Positions 10,898 to 21,674 of a stretch of 64,000 nucleotides of DNA are shown here, piece by piece. The translations under genes and the position numbers were made by a program. Below the pieces are notes generated by a model. It ran no database searches and had not been told where the DNA came from. It saw only the letters and a list, made by a program, of their open reading frames with translations. The stretch lies in assembly GCA_009602735.1 (NCBI GenBank), contig WELA01010671.1, positions 68,001 through 132,000 of the forward strand, read 5' to 3'. How positions within the stretch are numbered: the first letter of the stretch is position 1; each line of letters starts with the position of its first letter. Source of the DNA: Mesotaenium endlicherianum. Lineage: Eukaryota; Streptophyta; Zygnematophyceae; Zygnematales; Mesotaeniaceae.

Positions 10898-12465
10898 CTA
10901 AGGCCCCATACATAACGGAGCCAGACCTCCTCTGTCTTGGGGTCTTCTGAAACCTGTCAGAGAGGGAGGTTCCGTGTAAGGACCCCGCGGAGAACGCAGT
11001 AACTGGGCTGTTTCCTCTTGCACAGTCTGGAGGGAGGCAGCCTTCTCCTGGGCAGCCCTCAAACTAACTGGTACGTATACCGGCATCCCAGAAGGATGTT
11101 GCATGACATGAGCCAAGGGCACATGCCCTTTCTGCGAGGGAGATGCTGGCAGGCCTCTGGCTATCTCCCGAGCAGCCCTCCTCTCTGCTCTATCTGACTG
11201 GGTCTCCTTGCCTGGAGATGGGATTTGTCCTCTGGCAATCCCCAGCCAAGTGATATCCTCCTCTTCAGCAAGTTGCTGCATGGCCAACCCCGTCTTCTCC
11301 CTTATAGGGGATGTGGCAGGCGTCAGGATCACGGCGAGGCTAGTGTCCTCCTCCTCGCCTTTCTCCTCGTCTTCCTCTAACTCCTCCTCCTCTCCGTCCC
11401 CGGGTTCCTCTGAGACTCTGGGGTCTCTTAACTGAGTCCGGACCGCATACAGGTCCTTTCCCCCTGCTTACTTGCCCATTTGGCATAAGCGTGCTTCCCT
11501 TTGGAGAATGACTCTTGGGCCCTGCTTCTGTCCCCCTGCATCTCCTGGCTCATGCAGTCTCTGACTCCATCCAATCTTAGGTCCCAAGTCGCAATGTGAG
11601 GGGGCAATACTATGTTCCCGTTTAGGTCCGTCAGGAAATCCTCATCCGTCGCGTTGTCATTCTGCTGGTCCCTCATGTTGATGGTCATCCACCGCCAATC
11701 GGTGGGCTTTTGAAAGAAGGCAGGGTTTGTCCTTTTAAGAGTACAAGGGTACCAGTGCCCTGCACAGTCCAGCTGACTGGTTTCCCTGGCCACGACTTCC
11801 CAACTCCTCCTCTCCACCTCGTTGTACATTGCTTTGAACCTGTAATGGGGTGTTGAGTCCTTGAAGCTGTCCGCGTCCATGGGGATCATCCTGCTGACCC
11901 TATCTGCCCCCCAGATACCATGAATCGAGACAGCTCCTGCTTCGTTAATTTGGGCCATTGCCTTGGCCTCTCCGATTGTATATCCTACCATCCTGGCGTA
12001 ATCGTGGTAGAGGAGGAGCCCTGTGCTGACCTCTATATACTTGTCAAAGTTTTTGGATGTCTCCCCTTCCTTCTGGAGAATTTCCTTCTACGACTCACTG
12101 CGACTTCTCTTGGCATACTTGAAGGCCTCCTCCAGTAGATCAAAGCCCTTGCCCAGCACTGTGTAGCGATAGCTGCTGACTCTCCCCTGTTCTTCTTCTT
12201 CGGCCTGCTGTTTCCGCTTCTCCTCAGCTTGCCTCTCCTCCTCTGCTTTCTTGGCCTCTTCTGCAGCTTTTCTGTCCATTTCTTCCTGCCTCAATCTGGC
12301 CTGTTCCTCCTCCTCCTTCTTCGTCTGTGCCTCCCGCTGTTGTTGGAGTCGTTGTGATTCCCGAGCGGTGATGGAAGATGATTCGATGTCTCCAGGGAAT
12401 TGCAAGTATTCTGCATGTGCCTCTTCCGCCCTTCTCTTCCTCTTGAGTTCCGACTTTTGAGTCAT
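10898..12465 (-). pseudogene. ORF3, subfamily 2, in the 10076-18798 element
   Basis: Remnant of the extra family A gene between pol and the 3' LTR. From the right: a Lys/Glu/Gln-rich N-terminal helix region; the conserved middle (YNEVERRSWE, HWYPCTLKR, PTDWRWMT, LPPHIATWDLRL, FSKGKHAYAKWA); an acidic, Pro/Ser-rich linker; and the conserved C-terminal block GHVPLAHVMQHPSGMPVYV with LRSPRGP and GFRRPQ. It starts behind the same AG-GATG step seen in other copies. No signal peptide or membrane helix is visible. I recognise no known family for it. It is broken, with a few breaks. Confidence 0.82.
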
Positions 12466-12848
12466 CCTGCTCAATTATAAACACAATGCAGTTAGTGAAA
12501 TCCTGATATGTTGCCGCTACTGAGTGCCCTTGATGAAGAGGGACGCGATTGGGAGAGTTCCTAGTGTGGAATACTTGGTGTGAGTGAATATAAGGGAAAA
12601 TTGAGTTAGAGAGCAAGTGAGTGTGAGCGCAGGTTGAGTGTGTAATATGGTTATCTAAGACTACCACTCCCTCCAACTTAATTTTAAAAGTGGGCTGCCT
12701 GTCACAACTGTCACTAACTGTCACATCCCCCTCCAACTTACATGGAGACAGGACCTCCTGTCACCTTCCCAGGTCTACTGAAGGGACAGTCAGGGCGGTG
12801 CCCTGGCCGCCCGAAGGTGGAACCGTTTCAACGCCCCTTTGGCATTGG
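12466..12848 (-). repeat. Pol-ORF3 spacer with two polypurine-like copies
   Basis: An untranslated stretch between chromodomain and ORF3. It holds TTAAGTTGGAGGGA (minus strand) at 12668-12681 and TAAGTTGGAGGGG at 12728-12740, both near-copies of the 3' polypurine tract, and several GTGACAG/GACAGT repeats. The 3' end shows a branch-point-like and AG acceptor-like signal before the ORF3 ATG. Confidence 0.75.
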
Positions 12849-15800
12849 TTAAATGGTCCTAAATTCCCAAGTGTCCCCAGAGGCATCGTAACCCTTCCAT
12901 CGAATGAGGTATTTCATGACATATTTAGACGATAGACGGACCGAGCGAGCGTCTAAAATCTCATCGACCTCATATTCCTCAGGGTTGCCGTCCCGGACAG
13001 CGGGAACCGGTCCCGGTTGGACAGGTAACCGACCTGTGAACAGTGTATCACCTTTGATGTATGGTTCCACAAAGGAGACATTAGAGACCGGGTGACCCTT
13101 GTATTCAGCTGACATGTTCAGTTTGTAAGCATTTTGACCGATACGACGTACCACCGAATGTGGACCGACCCAGACAGGGCCAAGCTTTTCCTTGACCACA
13201 CCAGGGAGGTACAGGTGCTGAGACTGCAGTTTGACTAAATCCCCCTTGGAAAATGTCAATTCTCGACGGTGTTGATTAGCGTATTTTTGTTGGTTTTCTT
13301 GGGCCTTGTGCAGGTTTCGTTGGACTTCTGACAAGGTGTCAGCAAACTCCTGAGTTAACTGGAGGGAGACCGGGTTGTCAATCCCTTCAGGGCAAGTTAA
13401 AGACTCCCCCAGTACATCTAAAGGAGACTTAGGAACTCTACCCAGGCAGAGTTCAAAAGGAATCTTGCCCGTTGACGTGTGCACCGCACTGTTGACCGCA
13501 AACTGAATTTGAGGCAACAAGTCATCCCAATTATCTTGTTTTTGGTTAATATATGCTCTCAGCACCTCCTGCAGAACTCGGTTAGTTCTTTCAGTCTGCC
13601 CATCAGTCAGAGGGTGGTTTGCTGTGCTGAGCAGCTGTTTGACTCCCATTAATCCCATTAAAGCTCTCCAGAACTTAGAGGTGAATTTTGAGTCTCTGTC
13701 TGAGATGATATTAGAAGGGAGCCCACGTTGGCATACTACATGGTTGTAGAACTGTCTCGCTGTTTGGAGTGCAGTTACTTTGACACTTGTGGGGATAAAA
13801 ATGACCATTTTTGTTAGTTTATCCACGACTACCAGTATTGAATTATGCCCATTAGCAGTTCTTGGTAGTGAGACCACCCAGTCATGGATATAGTTTCCGA
13901 GCATCCAGCTGGGATGGGCAGCGGTTGCAAGAGACCTCCGGGTGGTGTGTGCCGAGACTTATTTCTCTGACACTGGTCACAGGACTTGACATATTTCAAG
14001 ACCTCCCGGGGTAACCCTCCCAATGGTAATGTTTTGCCAGTTTGCCAACAGTTTTGGCCTGCCCCAAATGTCCACCCAGGAGACTGTCATGAGCTTGACT
14101 CAGTAAGCGAGACCTTATTTCCAAGTTATTAGGAATGACCAGCTTCAGCCTGCCCGAAGTGGTTTCAGTCACCCAGACCCCTCCCTTGAGCTTATACCCG
14201 ACTGCAGTAGCACAACACATTCCAGTAGTGGGGCTGGGCTCAAATGTTGGGTCAGAAAGGTAGGCTTTCCTGAGTTGTTCAAGGAAGGACTTTTTCACCT
14301 TTAATGAAGTGAGTGCACACATGACTTTATCCACAGCATGCTGACTAAAGTTCCTTTCTTGCAAGTCAGGTCTAATAGAGAGTGCATCAGCAGGATTCAA
14401 CTTCCCTGGTTTGTAGTCGATCTGGACTTGGAACTGCTCCAGCATCTGGCTCCAGCGGTTCTCCCTCCTCGACAGCTTGGACTTCTTCTGAAAGTGGGTC
14501 AGAGCTAGATGATCTGTAATCACCTTAAAAGCTTTACCATGTAAGTATGCTCTCCACTGTTTGAGTACATGAATGATAGCTAGCAGCTCTTTATCATGCA
14601 CTGAGTAATTAATCTCCGCTGGATTAAATTTCATAGACTCATACAACACAGGATGCCACTCCTGCCGTACCTTACCATCCTTTGTGGTTTTGTCAGCAGG
14701 CTACAACAAAATAGCACCCATGGCAAAGTCAGAGGCATCAGTAACCACCTGCACCGGTTTGATGGGGTCGTACACGGCTAGCACTGGGGGAGAACAAAGG
14801 GCATCTTTAAGGGTCCGGAAGGCAGCCTGCTGCTCTTCCCCCCACACATACCCAATGTCTTTCTTAGTAAGGTCAGTCAGTTTACTGGCCTTTGTAGAAT
14901 AGTTCTCAATAAATCTCCTGTAGTATTTAGCCAACTCGAGGAAGGATCTAACTTCAGAGACAGACTGTGGTACTGGCCTGTCCCTTATGGTCTGGACTTC
15001 CTCAGGATCCACACTGATGCCCTCTTTACTGACGACGTGGCCTAAGAATTCAATACTTTCCTTAAAGAAATCACACTTGCTCATTTTAGCATATAAGTAA
15101 TTCTTCCTCAGAGTGTCCAGGACAGTCTTTAAGTGTTCAGTGTGCTGAGCTTCATCTTTAGAGAAAATTAAAATATCATCCAGGAAAACTTGCACAAACT
15201 TATCCAAATAAGGTCTGAAAATGTCATTCATAGCACCCATGAAGGTAGCAGGAGCATTAGTCAGTCCAAATGGCATCACGTTGAACTCATAGTGTCCATA
15301 GCGTGTGCAAAAGGCAGTCTTGTATTCATCCCCTTCAGCAATTCTGATTTGATGATAACCACTCTTGAGATCTATCTTACTGAACACCTTAGCACCAAAC
15401 AGGGTATCAAGCAAGTCCTCGATCTGGGTAAGGCATACTTGTTCTTTACCGTAATTCTGTTCAGAGCTCTGTGATCCACACACATCCGCATGCTGCCATC
15501 CTTTTTCTTAACAAATAGGATGGGTGCGCCGTACGGTGATTTACTGGGAGAAATATAACCATTTTCCTCAAGCTCTGCAATCTGTGTTTTCAACTCCTCG
15601 CTCTCCAGATAAGACAAGCCATACTTGCGTTGCTAGGGTGGCTGACTACCAGGTAATAAATCAATCCTATGATCTACTTTCCGCTTAGGGGGTAGTCCTG
15701 GAGGCATATTAAACACATCCGTGTACTGAGCAACAATGTTTGCAGCACTAGGGTGCTCCGGAGGGCTTACCTTTTTCTCCACCACTTCTTCCGGTTGAGG

Positions 15801-16679
15801 AGGTACCTCTCTTAGCAGCAGACAGAACATTCTGTCTTCCTTCTGGTTCCAGCTTTTGACGAACTCCATTGCATTCAGCAACTTGCATCCTTCTGGAAGC
15901 CTCTTCTTTTCCTTCATTTGCCATCCACACAGGACAAGAGGAAGAGCACTGGTGGGTGCCAAGTCAGTCTGCCCATCACTGGCTCCTCTCACTTTAACTG
16001 TACCTCTGCTCCAACACACTTCAGCTTGATGTCTGTTAAGCCAGGACCTGCCTTGCACAAGATCATAAAAGCCAGTGTTGAGTACCTCAAATGTAAGCGT
16101 TTCAGTTAGAACTGCAATGCCAGAACCTAGCTGGACCTCAATAGGCTTGGTTATAACTCCTCCCGGGATACTTGAGGCATCTCCAAGGAATATTTTTCTA
16201 TTCCCTTGGGTGACAGTAGGCAGCCTTAGCCGCTTAACTAAGTCCTTGTGGATAAAAGTATGTGACGCCCCTCCGTCAACAAATGCCCTCACCTTCCTAC
16301 CTGCAATCATGCAATGCAGTAGGATAGGGGGGACTGTCTTTTCCTGACTTTCGCATTGTTCTCCTGACGTAGCAAAGAAATGTTGGACATCAGGTGGAAC
16401 AAGAGCATCCAGAGTGTGCACTCTCTGGACGTCTATATTGCTGATGGTCTCCTCTATCTGGTTGTCAGGCATGCATAGTGAATCCAGTTCAGCAGGACCC
16501 ATAATACCTGCTACGAGGGCAGCTAGTGACGACTCACTATGTCTAGCATCCTCACAGTCAGTAGACTGGATTACTGACTGTTGCTGTCTTTTAAAGGCTG
16601 GTTTTTTCTCTTGACCTTTGGAAGGTGCTTGACTGGGCACTGTTCTCTGTAGTGGCTCAACTGCTGACAATGGTAGCAA
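12849..16679 (-). pseudogene. Family A pol remnant of the 10076-18798 element
   Basis: From right to left: protease ([11 protein letters not shown]), RT ([18 protein letters not shown]), RNase H ([20 protein letters not shown]), integrase zinc domain and DDE core ([23 protein letters not shown]), a GPHSVVRR segment and the chromodomain ([12 protein letters not shown] ... [17 protein letters not shown]). This is the normal Ty3/gypsy order for a chromovirus. The frame of pol differs from that of gag and overlaps the gag end, as is usual where the family uses translational frameshifting. It is broken, with several breaks. Confidence 0.88.
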
Positions 16680-18044
16680 GTAGATTTTGCTGAGGCTGGT
16701 CTCGGCTTAGTCCTACCACCACCTCTTCTATAGCCGCCTCGAGAGGAACCACCTCTACCTCTAGACTGCATGGCATTATATGCATACTCGTATCCATCAC
16801 CCTGATCATCCTCAGCCTGGTCTCTTTCAATTGCATTGTTGGAACCGTGGGGCTTTTTGACAACCTTAGACATCAAAGCATTACTCTGGCGCTTGTGATT
16901 GAACTGTTGCTGATCCCAGGCATCCGCATCCTAGATCAAGTCAGCCAATTTCTCATACTTTTTCTCAGCAAAATGACCAGAGACCTCGGATTTCAAGCCA
17001 TACCTGAAGTATCCTATATCGTTCTGGCAAATAGGGCTGCTTCATCATGTTCTTTTGGAACTTTTGAGCAAACTCAGCAACTGAAGTGGTCTGCTTCAGT
17101 GTCAGGTAGATCATCGCATAGATAGCTTTCTCCTGCTGGTTGATGACATCAAACTTCTCATGCAACTTTTTGACAAACTCTCCCCACGTAGGGTCACCAA
17201 GTTGCCGAGCCTTACGCTCTCCTTTCCAGTAAAGCCATCAGTCTGCGGCACTGCCTTTCAGTAGCGCATCGGTGTGCCTGACCTTCTCGTAATCTTGCAG
17301 TTCTGGGTAGTTCTCCAGCCACTGCTCAACATCCGCGAGAAACTTGATTAGGTAATATTTTCTGTTTCCCTCAGGATCATATTCCTGGGGAGGTTCTGGC
17401 TTGGGCTTACTAGGCCCTCGGCCACCACCCCTAGTGGTTTGAGACCCCAGTTGGTCTTTGTCCCGCAGTAGAGACATTTTGATTCTTTTGTCCTCCTGTT
17501 GGGACTGATACATGGTCACCATTTGCGACTGCATCTGAACGAACAATGCTCCCAATTCTACACACTGGGGTGGTAGATTAGCAAATGCAGCAGCAGCATT
17601 GGCATCTACTCGCTGAGTAGTGTCCTCAACAATCCCTCTCGCTCCTGCAGCAGCAATTCCTGCCGCATTCAGACGGTCACGTATTTGACCTAGGGGTACA
17701 TTGAGTTGTACGGCAGGAGGTGGGTTCAGAACATTGGCCCTTGATGCCATTAGTTCTTCGACAGTGCGCTTGTCAGCTGGCTGTCCTTCCCTCCTTCCTG
17801 TATCTTCAGCGGCCTTTGCTAATTGTTCAGCTTCTAGTCTGGCTCTCTCCTCCTCAGCTTGCCGTGCTGCGACTGCGTCAATAGCAGCTGCCTCATCTGC
17901 AGCCTCTCTAGCTACTGTATCTGCTATTGCTTCAGAGTAGGTACGGATTCCTGCTACATGGCTTTCCGCCTGGTTTTTGACATTCTCGTTATCCTGGTTC
18001 TCCATGTCTCGGGAGTTGCTAGTTTGAGACCTTGTCCTTACCAT
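16571..18044 (-). pseudogene. Family A gag remnant of the 10076-18798 element
   Basis: It starts at 18044 with [12 protein letters not shown] and runs through the Ala/Glu-rich N-terminal region, the capsid-like region ([22 protein letters not shown]) and an RGG-rich stretch to a CCHC knuckle (CYHCQQLSHYREQC) near 16650. In the family, gag forms the virus-like particle and binds the element RNA. It is broken, with a few breaks. Confidence 0.87.
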
Positions 18045-18078
18045 ACAAAGAAGACTGTGAGAACTGCTCCGATACCAT

Positions 18079-18798
18079 TGAAATGAATCGACTTACCAAA
18101 TAGGCGATTAACAATTAATAAAGATCTTTATATCAGCAAGTAATCTTTATGGTAGGTTCCGTTAACTGGTTAAACGGCAAAGGACGACACACTAGCAGTG
18201 AACAATACTTGTAAGTCAAATGCGAGTAAACTAGCATCAATAATGCAAATCAGTAAACTCATACATAAGCAAGGTTAGAAGACAGTGCGTATCAATGGCT
18301 TCTCGCCTTGGATTCAGATTTCTCTCGGTAAGCTGTACAAGAGAGTTGGCCTCGTTTCCGAATGCCAAACTCGAGAGCAACGCCTAGCATATGTACATGG
18401 AATAAATTAACTGTCAACGGCCAGTGCGATGGCACCGCCTACCCGGGAGTTAACCACGTTGGTCGGACCTTGGTTAACCAAATCCACCGCCATCTCCCAT
18501 CATCCCGAATCGCCATCCATCCTAAGGATGTCATCTGGCCATGCATCTAGCACACCACACTTAGATGCATATCTAGGCAGTTCGCTGCGACCGACTTCGG
18601 AAGTCAGCTGACTGTCAAAGAATTTGTCAGCAAGCTGACCTAAGTTGACTTCAGCCTGCTGCTTCCGGCTGACTTCATTAAACTGATGATTTCATAAAGT
18701 CCAGCAGACTCGATATTAACTAAAGTTCAGCAGGCTGAACTTATTTAACTTTATTATTTAATTGAATATTATATCACCCAATGTACTGATTCATTACA
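18079..18798 (-). repeat. Family A LTR (5' LTR)
   Basis: A 720-bp LTR with the primer site (reverse of TGGTATCGGAGC) immediately left. Its right end is followed by a 58-bp second copy of the LTR tip (18799-18856) that belongs to an older element. Confidence 0.9.
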
Positions 18799-18856
18799 TT
18801 AATTAACTATCATATAAAAGGGAATGTTGTATTCACCAATGTACTGATTCATTACA
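18799..18856 (-). repeat. 58-bp stub of an older family A 3' LTR
   Basis: It repeats the LTR tip (minus-strand start TGTAATGAATCAGTACATTGG), diverged from its neighbour, and is followed at 18857 by a polypurine tract variant. It is therefore the start of the 3' LTR of the element whose ORF3 lies at 18857-19930. A later insertion or recombination cut it at 18798/18799. Confidence 0.75.
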
Positions 18857-19930
18857 ATCCCTCCAATTGAAATTGTTGTCCCCTTGACAACATTATATTG
18901 TAGAATTATCTGGTCAAGAAACTAACAGAACTAACCCCTCACCACCTGCCTCTTGCTTCAACACTGTTGCCTAGCTGTGGAAATCACTAGTGACAGTAAA
19001 TTGTCACCTCCACCTCCAGTCCCCTTCCGTTGTGGGGTGCAAACAGAGAGATCTCCAGCAAGGCTTGACTGGAGGATGGTTTTGATGTTTCGGGGGTTAT
19101 TCCTGGTGCTCCAAGATCAGGAGACTGAGATTTGGACCTAGATGTGGACAGCCCTTTAGGTCTGTCAGCTGGCCTTTTAAAGAACCCTGTTTGTTCTAAA
19201 GTTGGGCCTTAAGGAGAACGAAGGATTGTAGCCTGCTCTTCAACCACCTTGGCGTTGATGCCCACATAGACGCGCATTCTGGCAGGATGCTGAAATACAT
19301 TGGCAAGAGGCACATGTCCCTCACTGAAGGGGGTGGCCAGCATACCTTTGGCTGCTCCGCGTGTCCCTCTTCTGGTACCCCTGTCCTCTGAAGATTTCAG
19401 CCTTTTTCTGCTGCCACGACCAATCAGATCAGCTTCTTCACCTGCTTGGGCAGGTGGGCTGGGAGAACGAGTGCCTCCATAGTAGGGAAGACATTCCATA
19501 CACCTGATCTTGGCGCCCTAGAAGTCCGTGCTTCTGCTTGCCCCTGGGTCTCCTGAGTACCAGCTCCTGATGCTTCTCCCCTGCCCTGTTCTTCTTCCTC
19601 ATCCTCCTCATCTTCCGCCTCTGAGAGGGTAGGGGTCTTGTCCACTAAGTAATCCAGCTCTCGAAATCTACTGACCGCCCTTTCTTAGGACGAGCTGGAG
19701 GTTGCTTGACCTTCAGCCTGCTGATAGCTATGCGGCCTGCATTCTTCGCCCACTTAACAAAGGCATGCTTCCCCTTAGAGATATAGTCTCTCCCCCTCCT
19801 CCTGTGCTCCTTGGTCTCAGCATTCATGTTACTCAGGCATTCATTCAGCCTGGGGTCCCAAGTGGCAATGTGAGGTGGTAGGATGAGGTAGCCGTCCAGC
19901 CCATAATGGAAGTCATCTGGGTGGGCCCGA
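18857..19930 (-). pseudogene. ORF3 C-terminal half (subfamily 1), polypurine tract and hairpin
   Basis: Minus-strand remnant of ORF3: the block WDPRLNECLSN / KGKHAFVKWAKNAGRI near 19750-19850, an acidic stretch (EDEEDEEEEQG), the C-terminal GHVPLANVFQHPARMRVYV block near 19300 and an RS/Pro-rich tail. The 3' end has hairpin GTTGTC...GACAAC (18875-18891) and the polypurine variant (18857-18869). At 19926-19930 the sequence CCCGA abuts a lone LTR. The matching N-terminal side of the same kind of ORF3, ending in TCGGG, lies 12 kb away at 31812-31816. It is broken, with a few breaks. Confidence 0.82.
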
Positions 19931-20651
19931 TGAAATGAATCGACTTACCAAATAGGCGATTAACAATTAATAAAGATCTTTATATCAGCAAGTAATCTTT
20001 ATGGTACTTTCCGTTAACTGTTTAACGGCAAAAGGACAACACACTAGCAGTGAATAATACTCGTCAGTCAAATGAGAGTAAACTAGCATCAATAATGCAA
20101 ATCAGTAAACTCATACATAAGCAAGGTTAGAAGACAGTGCGTATCAATGGCTTCTCGCCTTGGATTCAGATCTCTCTCAGTAAGCTATACAAGAGAGTTA
20201 ACCTCGTTTCCGAATGCCGAACTCAAGGGCAATGCCTAGCATATGTACATGGAATGAGTTCACTGTTCAACGGTCAGTGCGATGGCACCGCCTACCCGGG
20301 AGTTAACCACGTTGGTAGGACCTCGGTTAACCAAATCCACCGCCATCTCCCCTCATCCCGAATAGCCATCCATCATAGGGATGTCATCTGGCTATTCATC
20401 TAGCATATCGCACTTAGATGCATATTAAGGCAGTTCGTTGCTACCGAGTACGGAAGTCAGCTTGCTGTCAAAGAATGTGTCAGCCAGCTGACTTATATGG
20501 ACTTTCAGCCTGCTGCCTTCGACTGAGTCATTAAACTGATAATTATGTAAAGTCCAGCAGACTGACTATTAACTAAAGTTCAGCAGGCTGAACTTAATTA
20601 ACTATTATATTTAAATGAATATTATATCCACTAATATACTGATTCATTACA
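19931..20651 (-). repeat. Lone family A LTR with unmatched flanks
   Basis: A 721-bp LTR on the minus strand with neither primer site nor polypurine tract beside it, so a solo LTR. The left flank is CCCGA (ORF3), the right flank ACAGT (integrase). These do not match each other, but they match the flanks of the element at 31817-40611 after an inversion (see findings). Confidence 0.9.
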
Positions 20652-20754
20652 ACAGTTTACTGGGTGGGCATTTGAGGCAGGCCAAAATTGTTGGCAAACT
20701 GACAAAACATTATCGTTGGGATGGATTGCCTCGGGAGGTCTTGAAATATGTTAA
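20652..20754 (+). mobile_element. Family A integrase zinc-domain fragment
   Basis: About 100 bp encoding, on the plus strand, the segment between the second His and the first Cys of the integrase HHCC domain (GGHLRQAKIVGKL ... REVLKYV). It is cut on the left by the lone LTR (ACAGT) and on the right by a family B LTR. It is the inverted counterpart of the minus-strand integrase that stops at 40612. Confidence 0.8.
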
Positions 20755-21674
20755 TGTAACGTTTCTGCTTTTCAAGAGGATCTTTCCTCGGTATTCAAGG
20801 AATATTTAATTGAAGTAGAAAGACAATCTATATACTTGTGCAAATTGACGAATACTTGAAATAGCGGAAATGAAAACTAACGTAGAATGTGTGCTTGTGA
20901 GAGTTGCACTCATAATGACTCTTGCGAGTATTTATACTTGCAAATCGTGAGGCACTGGAGTGCTTCGAGTCACCACCTAGGGCACTGGTTCATGTCCAAC
21001 GAAAACGGTCGAAGGGGTACGACCCATTTGGCCAAATGCTTGAAACGCACCATTTGGCGGTTTGAAGACTTTTCGATGATTTCCGAAAAACCGTTTCACG
21101 CCAAACGGGCGTTTTCGCGTTCGCGCGACTTTTGAAAAGTCGCGACTGTTCGCGGAGTCACGTACACATGCTTTTGTCATGAACCGGGAGTTATAAATAA
21201 CTGCTTCACCAATCGATTAGGTGTGAACGTTTCAAACGACGAGTCGCGGGTTCGAATTCGCTCGGATGTAAAGTTGCTTTGCATATTATGTGTCGTTTGA
21301 CATTTACGACTGTTTCTTTGTATTAACGACTGGTCGTAAATGCGAAATCTAAGACTGTGCATTATTCGAAGTAATGACAATCATATCAACTTAATCAGTC
21401 CGAGATTTATTGAGTTATCATCTCATAATTAATCAAAGTAACTTTATTAATAATTACGTCGTACTTTTGCGAAGTAGTCGAGTTACGTTACGACGCTTTT
21501 TGCAATAGTATCTCGGTCGTTTCGCCAATCGACCCGGAATTAATCGGCACACGCGTGTGGCAAATAATTGAATATGATGCAATCATTTGTCAAATAATAT
21601 GAGAAATAGTATAACGTACTTTAGTTAATTGGGAAAACGTCCCAAATACGCCTAAAATAGCTCGGATCGTTACA
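20755..21674 (-). repeat. Family B LTR (3' LTR)
   Basis: A 920-bp LTR, clearly more diverged from the 3066/6537 pair than those are from each other. The TATA-like core and hairpins are recognisable; the B-box-like site reads GGTTCGAATTC. Confidence 0.9.

Larger units (their letters stand above)
10076..18798 (-). mobile_element. Family A element (ORF3 subfamily 2), LTR to LTR, with mismatched LTRs
   Basis: Minus-strand order from the right: 5' LTR 18079-18798, primer site 18066-18077, gag 16571-18044, pol 12849-16679, spacer with polypurine-like copies, ORF3 10898-12465, hairpin and 3' polypurine tract, 3' LTR 10076-10795. The two LTRs differ at over 30 positions in their first ~420 bases, and the flanks do not match (CACTA left, TTAAT right). 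It therefore looks like a recombinant of two insertions rather than one clean insertion, or an old copy. Most of gag, pol and ORF3 is recognisable, but the copy is broken, with about ten breaks. Confidence 0.88.
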
